Assembly: GCA_036496025.1 (NCBI GenBank)
Contig: DASXLW010000221.1
Span: 1-5,034, forward strand
Reading direction: 5' to 3'
DNA: 5,034 nucleotides
Source: PALSA-505 sp036496025
GTDB taxonomy: Bacteria; Actinomycetota; Actinomycetes; Streptosporangiales; Streptosporangiaceae
Position numbers and translations under genes: made by a program. Shown piece after piece: positions 1-4,784 of the stretch. The notes below the pieces were generated by a model. That model did not search any database. It saw nothing but the letters and a program-made list of their open reading frames with translations, and was not told where the DNA came from. Every line of letters starts with the position of its first letter. Position 1 is the stretch's first letter.

Positions 1-21
1 GACCGGCGCGGGACCCCGGTC
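1..21 (+). repeat. Short inverted repeat upstream of the YCII promoter
   Basis: GACCGG at 1-6 is the exact reverse complement of CCGGTC at 16-21, with a 9-base spacer. It ends two bases before the candidate -35 element at 23. It could be the tail of a terminator for a gene left of the window, or an operator. A 6-bp GC-rich stem arises easily by chance at this base composition, and there is no T-run, so this is only an observation. Confidence 0.25.
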
Positions 22-22
22 T

Positions 23-49
23 TGTCCACCGGCTCTCTTGCCGTTCGAC
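23..49 (+). promoter_or_regulatory. Candidate ECF42-type promoter
   Basis: TGTCCA at 23-28 and CGAC at 46-49 are separated by 17 bases. From memory, the published consensus for ECF42 sigma factors in Streptomyces is TGTCGA at -35 and CG(A/T)C at -10, so this is five of six matches plus a full -10 match at a usual ECF spacing. Transcription would begin near 55-58, leaving a leader of about 37 bases before the GTG at 94. The leader carries a small perfect stem (GGCCGG 62-67, CCGGCC 70-75). Because the YCII gene is translated together with an ECF42 gene, an ECF42-driven promoter here fits the known link between this sigma group and DGPF proteins. The call is inference from motif position; no expression evidence is available. 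Confidence 0.5.
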
Positions 50-93
50 TACACATAGAGGGGCCGGCACCGGCCGACGGCAAGGAGGCTGAC

Positions 94-522
94 GTGAAGT
101 ATCTGCTGCTGCTCCAGCGGGGGGCCGGGGAGGACCTGCCCGAGTTCGGTACCCCGGAGGCGACCGCCATGGTCAGCGCGTGGACGTCGGCGACCGACGC
201 CATGCGCGCGGCGGGCGTGCTGATCGACTGCGCGCCGCTCGCATCGGCCTCGGCGGCGACCACGGTACGGGTGCGAGACGGCCAGACCCTGCTCACCGAC
301 GGCCCCGCGGCCGAGCTCAAGGAGCAGGTCGGCGGCTACACACTGATGGAGTGCGCCGACCTGGACGAGGCGATCAAATGGGCGGCCAGCCTGCCGGCCG
401 CGGCCGCGGCATCGGTCGAGATCCGCCCCGTCCTCGCCCCGCGGGGCCTCGACCCCACCGCCCCCCGGACGCTGGACCCCGCCCCCCGGACGCCGGACCC
501 CGCCCCCCGGACGCCGAACTGA
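94..522 (+). CDS. YCII/DGPF-family protein with repeat-extended C-terminus
   Basis: This encodes a 142-residue small cytoplasmic protein of the YCII-related (DGPF) family. The fold is a ferredoxin-like barrel related to YciI, and the biochemical role of most members is unknown. The start is GTG at 94, with AAGGAGG at 82-88 five bases upstream; from here the protein begins MKYLLLLQR, the usual first strand. Residues 69-72 read DGPA, so the signature phenylalanine of DGPF is replaced by alanine, followed by the expected KEQVGGY (76-82) and a domain-ending VEIRPVL near residue 113. The family normally stops about there. Residues 115-142 are an added tail of seven-residue repeats (APRTPDP type) encoded by tandem DNA repeats. 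The stop TGA overlaps the CTG that starts the sigma gene by four bases, an arrangement typical of DGPF-ECF42 pairs. Family call is firm; function is not known. Confidence 0.88.
   Translation: MKYLLLLQRGAGEDLPEFGTPEATAMVSAWTSATDAMRAAGVLIDCAPLASASAATTVRVRDGQTLLTDGPAAELKEQVGGYTLMECADLDEAIKWAASLPAAAAASVEIRPVLAPRGLDPTAPRTLDPAPRTPDPAPRTPN
436..522 (+). repeat. 21-bp tandem repeats at the YCII/sigma junction
   Basis: Three units with a 21-bp period start at 460, 481 and 502. Units one and two differ at one base (T or C at 473); unit three matches for its first 15 bases and then runs into the stop codon. A more diverged copy lies at 436-456, separated from the array by one extra codon (457-459). In the YCII frame they encode APRGLDP, APRTLDP, APRTPDP and APRTPN. 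In the sigma frame the same DNA reads as GPRPPDA repeats. The period is a multiple of three, so both frames stay open whatever the copy number. The array looks like slippage expansion and is likely variable between strains. Confidence 0.85.
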
Positions 523-1804
523 GCGAGGAACTGTTCCGCACCCACTGGTGGGGCGCGGTGGCCGCTGTCGCCCGGCTCGTCGGTGATCTCGACCTTGCCG
601 AGGACGCGGTCCAGGACGCGTGCGCGCTCGCCGTCGAACGCTGGCCCGCCGCCGGCGTGCCCGCCAGCCCGCGGGCCTGGCTGGTGGGGGTGGCCCGGCA
701 CAAGGCGCTCGACCGGATCCGGCGCGAGGCCCGGCGCCCGGAGAAGGAGGCGGCCGCCGCCAGCCTGTACCCGGACGGCACCGCTTCGGGCCCGGACCCG
801 CTTGCTGGCGATCCAGACCCGGTGGGTGACGACGAGCTGGCCTTGATCTTCACCTGCTGCCATCCGGCTCTCGACCCCAGCGTCCGGGTGCCGCTCACCC
901 TGCGCTCGGTCGGCGGCCTGACCACCGCCGAAGTCGCCGCCGCCTTCCTGGTGCCCGAGCCCACGATGGCCAAGCGCCTGGTGCGAGCCAAGCACAAGAT
1001 CCGTCAGGCCGCGATACCGCTGCGGGTCCCAGGTCCGCAGGCCCGGCCCGGCCGGCTGGCCGATGTGCTGCGGGTCATCTACCTGATCTCACCGAGGGCC
1101 ACACGGCCAGCTCAGGACCCGACCTGGTGCGGCCCGCCCTGTGCGACACCGCGGTGCGGCTGGCCCGCAGGCTCGCCGGGCTGCTGCCCGGCGAGCCCGA
1201 GGTCGGAGGGCTGCTGGCGCTGCTGCTGCTCACCGACGCCCGCCGGCCCGCCCGTACCACGGCCGCCGGGGAACTGGTGCTGCTCGAAAATCAGGACCGC
1301 GGCGCCTGGGACCGGCTCATGATCGAGGAAGGCGACGGGCTGCTGCGCGCGGCCGTGGCGCAGGGGCGGCCCGGCCCCTACCAGCTGTGGGCGGCGATCG
1401 CCGCCTGCCACTCCACCGCCGCCCACGCGCAGGACACCGACTGGCGGCAGATTGCCGCGCTCTACGGCGAACTGATCCGGTACGAGCCCACGCCCGTGGT
1501 CGAGGCCAACCGGGCGATCGCGGTGGCCATGGCCGAGGGCCCGTCGGCCGGGCTGGTCATCCTCGATACCATCGTCGGCCATCCCCAGCTCCGGCGCTGG
1601 CCCCAGCTGTACCTGGCCCGGGCCGACCTGCTGCGCCGGCTGGGCCGCACCGGTGAGGCCGTGGAGACCTATCGGACGGCGCTGGAACTGGAGCCCCCGG
1701 CGGCCGAGCGCGCGTTCATCCTGGCGCGCCTCGCGTCACTCACGCCGACCCCGGGGAGGGGCGACGAACCCGGCGCTCGTAGCGGCCGGCCGGGCACCGG
1801 ATAA
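519..1804 (+). pseudogene. ECF42-type RNA polymerase sigma factor, frameshifted, CTG start
   Basis: ECF42 sigma factors direct RNA polymerase to promoters of DGPF genes; they have no anti-sigma partner and carry a C-terminal TPR domain needed for activity. Counting from CTG 519, region 2 covers about residues 5-72 (DLAEDAVQDA at 25-34). The signature DDELALIFTCCHPAL starts at 104, and the region 4 helix-turn-helix spans about 134-162. The match then stops after VIYLI: family members continue as IF(N/T)EGxTAS. Here EGHTASSGPDLVRPALCD follows in the +2 frame from 1091, so one base is missing within 1086-1093 (ATCTCACC in place of ATCTTCACC). The rest, including a TPR-like stretch (YLARADLLRRLGRTGEA), runs to TAA at 1802-1804. 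Repaired, the protein would be about 428 aa, normal for the group. Unrepaired, frame one ends at 1322 with a nonsense tail. No ATG, GTG or TTG sits at the expected start; CTG 519 gives SEELFRTHWW. In-frame GTG 351 and ATG 378 would add low-complexity sequence. A sequencing error is the main alternative to true decay. Confidence 0.85.
1170..1197 (+). repeat. Perfect 11-bp hairpin inside the sigma gene
   Basis: GGCTCGCCGGG at 1170-1180 is exactly complementary to CCCGGCGAGCC at 1187-1197 with a six-base loop CTGCTG. It lies in coding sequence for the domain after region 4 (RLAGLLPGEPE). It is about 80 bases past the frameshift point, too far to act as a conventional frameshift-stimulating structure. 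It may simply reflect codon choice in GC-rich DNA, although 11 uninterrupted pairs is long for chance. Confidence 0.6.
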
Positions 1805-1890
1805 GAGAACCCTTAATCTGAGATCGCCTGGACTCGCGCCAGCGGCTACATTCAGAGATCTCGGACCTCAGTGCTGGAAGGTGCCAGACC

Positions 1891-2160
1891 ATGACTCGCT
1901 CGCCGGACGAGGCCCCTGACGCCCTTGAGGTGCTCAGGGAAGTGTGGAGCGCCCAGGGCCAGACCAGCGCGGACATCGAATCCCGCGGCGGCCACGGGAA
2001 GTCTTGCCAGCGAATGGCCGGCGTCGGCTTCGACGGTATGCCCGGCGACGACGAGGACCTGCGTGCGGCGTGGCGGGACCGGCTGGAGCGCGAGGGCAAG
2101 CTGGATCGGGCGGGCGGCAGCGTCAGGGACCTGGTGCTCAGGCCGGCCGATCCTGCCTGA
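1891..2160 (+). CDS. Small hypothetical protein, first gene of the MoxR-VWA operon
   Basis: I do not recognise this 89-residue protein. It starts at ATG 1891 with GGAAGG at 1876-1881, nine bases upstream. About 87% of codons end in G or C by my count, a little lower than the neighbours but clearly coding-like. The product is hydrophilic and charged, rich in Asp, Glu, Arg and Gly, with no signal peptide or membrane segment. Residues about 10-30 (DALEVLREVWSAQGQTSADI) and 55-75 (DDEDLRAAWRDRLEREGKLD) look helical, joined by a glycine-rich stretch. The stop lies 28 bases before the moxR ATG, so it is probably cotranscribed with it. It may be an accessory protein or an inert remnant; the sequence does not decide this. 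The 86-base gap upstream (1805-1890) is locally AT-richer and is where a promoter would be expected, but I found no convincing -35/-10 pair. Confidence 0.6.
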   Translation: MTRSPDEAPDALEVLREVWSAQGQTSADIESRGGHGKSCQRMAGVGFDGMPGDDEDLRAAWRDRLEREGKLDRAGGSVRDLVLRPADPA

Positions 2161-2188
2161 GCCGGACGGCCCGCGAGGAGAGCGCTGG

Positions 2189-3064
2189 ATGGATTATCCG
2201 CAGACCGTCGGCGGGCTGACCGAGACCTTGCTCCGGGGCGGCTACCTGGCCGACCGCGGGCTGGCCACGGCGCTGCTCGTCGCGCTGTCCCTGCGGCGTC
2301 CCATCCTGCTCGAGGGCGAGGTCGGGGTGGGTAAAACCGAAGTCGCCAAGGTCCTGGCGTCGGTGCTCGGCCGCAGGCTGATCCGGCTGCAGTGCTACGA
2401 GGGCATCGACACCAACCAGGCCCTCTACGAGTGGGACTACGCCCGGCAGATGCTGTACATCCGGGCCCTATCCGAGCGGCAGGTCACCGACCAGGACGCC
2501 GTCGACCAGGTCTTCGGCCCTAAGTTCCTGGTGGAGCGGCCGCTGCTGGAGGCGGTCCGCAGCGGCGCGTCGGCCGTGCTGCTCATCGACGAGGTGGACC
2601 GCGCCGACGACGAGTTCGAGGCCTTCCTGCTCGAGGTGCTCTCCGACTTCCAGATCAGCATCCCGGAGATCGGCACGGTCCAGGCGGACAGCCCGCCGCT
2701 GGTCGTGCTCACCTCCAACCGCACCCGCGAGCTGCACGACGCGCTGAAGCGGCGTTGCCTGTACCACTGGATCGGCTACCCCAGCGCCGATCGCGAGCTG
2801 GAGATCGTGCTGCTGCGCGAGCCCGGCGTGCCGGCGGCGCTGGCCGCGAAGGTGGTCGCCGCGGTGCACCGGCTGCGCGAGCTCGACCTGGCCAAGCCGC
2901 CCGGGGTGGCCGAAACGATCGACTGGGTCCGCACCCTCGACTTCCTGGGCGCCCGCGCGCTCGACCCGCAGAACGCGGCGGACACGCTGGGGGCCGTGGT
3001 AAAGGAACGCGACGACCTCGACCTGGTCAGGGAAAACCTGGAGGAGATCACCTCCGGTGCCTGA
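2189..3064 (+). CDS. MoxR-family AAA+ ATPase, CoxD type
   Basis: This is a 291-residue cytoplasmic AAA+ ATPase that uses ATP hydrolysis to remodel or activate client proteins, normally with a VWA partner. The start ATG 2189 has GAGGAG at 2175-2180 eight bases upstream, and gives a length normal for CoxD-like proteins. Visible motifs in order: Walker A GEVGVGKT at residues 43-50; LQCYEGIDTNQALYEWDY just after, which is characteristic of the MoxR/CoxD branch; Walker B LLIDE with D134 and E135; sensor 1 SNR with N177; arginine-finger candidates R188/R189 in KRRC; and a lid-region DWVRTLD around 245-251. All catalytic residues are present. CoxD itself acts in maturing the Cu-Mo site of CO dehydrogenase, but no CODH genes are visible here, so that specific role is not supported. 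The gene overlaps the vwa gene by eight bases. Confidence 0.93.
   Translation: MDYPQTVGGLTETLLRGGYLADRGLATALLVALSLRRPILLEGEVGVGKTEVAKVLASVLGRRLIRLQCYEGIDTNQALYEWDYARQMLYIRALSERQVTDQDAVDQVFGPKFLVERPLLEAVRSGASAVLLIDEVDRADDEFEAFLLEVLSDFQISIPEIGTVQADSPPLVVLTSNRTRELHDALKRRCLYHWIGYPSADRELEIVLLREPGVPAALAAKVVAAVHRLRELDLAKPPGVAETIDWVRTLDFLGARALDPQNAADTLGAVVKERDDLDLVRENLEEITSGA
3040..3055 (+). promoter_or_regulatory. Ribosome site of the VWA gene held in a hairpin
   Basis: GGAGG at 3040-3044, the ribosome site for the GTG at 3057, pairs perfectly with CCTCC at 3051-3055 across the loop AGATCA. The hairpin lies in the last codons of moxR. Ribosomes finishing moxR would melt it and expose the site, so translation of the VWA protein should depend on translation of the ATPase. 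This would keep the two partners in balance. The pairing is seen directly; the coupling is inference, strengthened by the 8-base gene overlap. Confidence 0.55.
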
Positions 3065-4181
3065 CCGCGCGGCGCTGGCCGGCGTGCTGGTGAACTTCGT
3101 CCGGGAGCTGCGGACCGCGGGGCTGGCCGTCGGCACCGGGGACGCGGCGGCCTACTGCGCCGCGGTGGCCGCGCTGGACCCGACCGACCTGGTCGATCTG
3201 TACTGGGCCGGGCGTACCACGCTGGTCAGCAGGCGGGAGAGCATCGACGTCTACGACGAGGTGTTCCGGCGGTACTTCCTGGACGACGCGAGCCCGGCCG
3301 CCGAACTGCTGACCCTCAAGGCCCGGCTGACCACCGACGAGGCCGTGCTGGCGATCCCGCTGACCGACCCGGCGGGGGAGGGGCACGAGGAGCAGGCCGT
3401 GCTCGGCTGGATGGCCTCCGACGTGGAGGCGCTCAAACGCAAGTCGTTCGCGGCCTGCACCGCCGATGAGCTGGCCGCGCTGCGGCGGATCATGGCCAGG
3501 ATCCGGCTGACCCCGCCGCGGCGGCGCACCCGGCGCACGGGGCCGGCCCGGGCCGGCCCCGTGCCCGACCTGCGCCGGACGCTGCGCGAGTCGATGCGCA
3601 TGCACGGCGATCCGGCCGAGCTGCTGTGGCGGCAGCGCCGGGTACGGCTACGGCCGCTGATCTTCATCCTGGACATCTCCGGCTCCATGGCCGACTACTC
3701 GAGGAACCTGCTGCAGTTCGCCTACTCGGCGAAGCGCGCGGCGGGGAAGGTCGAGGTGTTCTGCTTCGGTACCCGCCTCACCCGGGTAACCGGGGCGCTC
3801 GACACGCGGAACCCGGATCTCGCGCTGGAGCGGGCCGCCCGCGAGGTGTTCGACTGGGAGGGCGGTACGAGGATCGGCGAGTCGCTGGACGCGTTCGTCC
3901 GGTCCTGGGGGCGGCGCGGGCTGTGCCGTGGCGGCGTGGTGGTGATCTGCTCGGACGGCCTGGACCGGGGCGATCCCGAGGTGCTCGCCACCGCGATGGA
4001 GCGGCTGCGGCGACTCTGCCACACGCTGCTGTGGATGAACCCGCACAAGGGCGACGACCCCGGGTTCCGGCCGAGCACCCTGGGCATGATGGTGGCGGCT
4101 CCGCACATCGACCTGATGCTGTCCGGGCATGACCTGCGCAGCCTGGAAGAGCTGGCCGCGTTGCTGCCGACGCTGAGCTGA
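3057..4181 (+). CDS. VWA-domain protein, CoxE type, partner of the MoxR ATPase
   Basis: This 374-residue protein belongs to the CoxE-like VWA family and would bind a client or adaptor through a metal-dependent site while the adjacent ATPase supplies force. The start is GTG 3057, overlapping moxR by eight bases, with GGAGG at 3040-3044. Residues 1 to about 150 form a helical N-terminal region. Residues 152-175 are an Arg/Pro-rich linker, followed by DLRRTLRESMR, a conserved CoxE element before the VWA domain. The VWA domain begins near residue 198. Its MIDAS is complete: D206-x-S208-x-S210 (DISGS), T271 in GGTRIGE and D300 in CSDGLD. No signal peptide or membrane span is visible, so it should be cytoplasmic. 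A 30-bp DNA palindrome encodes part of the linker. The next gene follows after 14 bases. In cox operons CoxE helps mature CO dehydrogenase; the client here is unknown. Confidence 0.92.
   Translation: MPDRAALAGVLVNFVRELRTAGLAVGTGDAAAYCAAVAALDPTDLVDLYWAGRTTLVSRRESIDVYDEVFRRYFLDDASPAAELLTLKARLTTDEAVLAIPLTDPAGEGHEEQAVLGWMASDVEALKRKSFAACTADELAALRRIMARIRLTPPRRRTRRTGPARAGPVPDLRRTLRESMRMHGDPAELLWRQRRVRLRPLIFILDISGSMADYSRNLLQFAYSAKRAAGKVEVFCFGTRLTRVTGALDTRNPDLALERAAREVFDWEGGTRIGESLDAFVRSWGRRGLCRGGVVVICSDGLDRGDPEVLATAMERLRRLCHTLLWMNPHKGDDPGFRPSTLGMMVAAPHIDLMLSGHDLRSLEELAALLPTLS
3535..3564 (+). repeat. Perfect 30-bp palindrome in the VWA gene linker
   Basis: The half-site GCACGGGGCCGGCCC (3535-3549) is followed without spacer by its exact reverse complement (3550-3564). 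It encodes the TGPARAGPV linker between the helical N-terminal region and the VWA domain. The palindrome phase means that the minus strand also reads TGPARAGPV. With 28 G/C out of 30 bases it should form a very stable hairpin in RNA or single-stranded DNA. Confidence 0.9.
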
Positions 4182-4195
4182 GGAGGATCCGGCGG

Positions 4196-4639
4196 ATGAT
4201 CAGGCTGGGCTCGCTGGCCGGGTACCCCTTCGAGGGCCCGCGCCTGCTCGGCGGCTGGACCCCGCCGGCCGTGCCCGCGGTCTACGCGATCGTCTACAAG
4301 CCGGAGCCGGACACCAAGACTGAACGGTACGCGGTCATCTACGTGGGCCATTCCGACGATCTGTCGGGGGAGCGGTTCCCGTTCCAGCACCCCCGCGCGC
4401 ACTGCTGGGTGCGCCGGGCCGGGTCGAAGTGGAAGGTGTACATCTGCACCTACGAGGTGCCGGGCGGCGGTCCCGGACACCGGGAGCAGATCGCCCGCGA
4501 GCTCACCGCGATCTACCGACCGGGCTGCAACGCCGAGCAGTTCGACCACGCCTGGAAGGACGAGTGGATCGGCGGCTATTCGGCCCCGACCACCGGGCCG
4601 CTCGCCGAGCGCGGCCCGGACGCCCGGGAGCGTCCGTAA
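4196..4639 (+). CDS. Small GIY-YIG-like protein, last gene of the MoxR-VWA operon
   Basis: This 147-residue protein starts at ATG 4196 with AGGAGG at 4181-4186, nine bases upstream, and 14 bases after the vwa stop. I read it as a divergent GIY-YIG fold. AVYAIVY (28-34) occupies the GIY strand and YAVIYVG (45-51) the YIG strand. SDDLSGERF (53-61) follows, with R60 in the place of the usual arginine. REQIARELTAIYRPGCN (96-112) resembles the family's closing helix and RPxxN ending. Aligning that ending with the UvrC-type pattern puts A100 at the catalytic glutamate, with E97 and E102 nearby, so it may bind DNA or protein without cutting. Family knowledge gives nuclease activity for active members, but none is shown here. 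It has no signal peptide or membrane segment. Conserved aromatic and WKDEWIGGYS residues (near 118-127) suggest a definite small family of its own. The assignment is by eye. Confidence 0.8.
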   Translation: MIRLGSLAGYPFEGPRLLGGWTPPAVPAVYAIVYKPEPDTKTERYAVIYVGHSDDLSGERFPFQHPRAHCWVRRAGSKWKVYICTYEVPGGGPGHREQIARELTAIYRPGCNAEQFDHAWKDEWIGGYSAPTTGPLAERGPDARERP

Positions 4640-4642
4640 CGA

Positions 4643-4664
4643 ATCCGTAGTGGATCCGTGGTGG
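4643..4664 (+). repeat. 11-bp tandem direct repeat after the operon
   Basis: ATCCGTAGTGG (4643-4653) is followed immediately by ATCCGTGGTGG (4654-4664), one mismatch in 11. The second copy also forms the left arm of the hairpin at 4654-4672, so the first copy could pair with the same right arm less well. It looks like a small duplication next to the operon end. Confidence 0.7.
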
Positions 4665-4672
4665 CCACGGAT
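4654..4672 (+). terminator. Hairpin terminator candidate of the MoxR-VWA operon
   Basis: ATCCGTGG (4654-4661) and CCACGGAT (4665-4672) are perfectly complementary with a three-base loop. The hairpin starts 14 bases after the TAA of the GIY-YIG-like gene. There is no T-run after it, but actinomycete terminators often lack one. The same sequence is symmetric in DNA and could alternatively be a protein-binding site for the next gene, whose ATG is 113 bases downstream. Confidence 0.5.
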
Positions 4673-4706
4673 GGCACGGGCGCGACGCGGCGGCAGGCTG
4701 CAGTCA

Positions 4707-4727
4707 CGAACGAAAACGGTTCGTTCG
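4707..4727 (+). promoter_or_regulatory. Inverted repeat, possible operator of the secreted-protein gene
   Basis: CGAACGAA (4707-4714) and TTCGTTCG (4720-4727) are exact reverse complements separated by AACGG. The element lies 57 bases before the ATG at 4785, in the position of a promoter-proximal operator. The size and symmetry fit a dimeric TetR- or LacI-type repressor site, but no regulator gene is visible in the window. It is the AT-richest part of this gap. An RNA hairpin is the alternative reading. Confidence 0.45.
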
Positions 4728-4735
4728 ACGGGGTC

Positions 4736-4763
4736 GCTGATTTGCGCGACCACGCGGATCAGC
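4736..4763 (+). promoter_or_regulatory. Leader hairpin before the secreted-protein gene
   Basis: As RNA, 4736-4746 pairs with 4753-4763 over 11 positions, nine Watson-Crick and two G-U, closing a six-base loop CGACCA. The outer six pairs are GCTGAT with ATCAGC. It ends eight bases before the ribosome site (GAAGGAAG, 4772-4779), so it could stabilise the message or modulate initiation. It does not match a riboswitch I recognise. Confidence 0.4.
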
Positions 4764-4784
4764 TCACAAGCGAAGGAAGCAAGC

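Noticed and set aside
22..93. TTG start at 22 extending the YCII protein by 24 residues
   Set aside because: It would place the start inside the promoter -35 element, and the extension resembles no YCII N-terminus; GTG 94 has a strong ribosome site and the canonical first strand.
336..997. Long minus-strand frames of about 200 codons across the sigma gene
   Set aside because: They are antisense shadows in GC-rich DNA; the + strand has recognisable sigma motifs and the minus translations are low-complexity Arg/Gly/Ala/Ser without any family pattern.
1855..1862. GAGATCTC palindrome before the small hypothetical gene
   Set aside because: Only eight bases, no second copy and no promoter context to support an operator.
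1805..1890. Promoter for the MoxR-VWA operon, e.g. TACATT at 1847-1852 as -10
   Set aside because: No -35-like hexamer lies at 16-18 bases upstream; the best partner TGGACT at 1829 is only 12 bases away. A promoter probably exists but cannot be placed.
2189..4181. Naming the ATPase and VWA genes coxD and coxE
   Set aside because: The family match is good, but no CO dehydrogenase genes are visible and many actinomycete pairs of this type are unrelated to CO oxidation, so a symbol would overstate the function.
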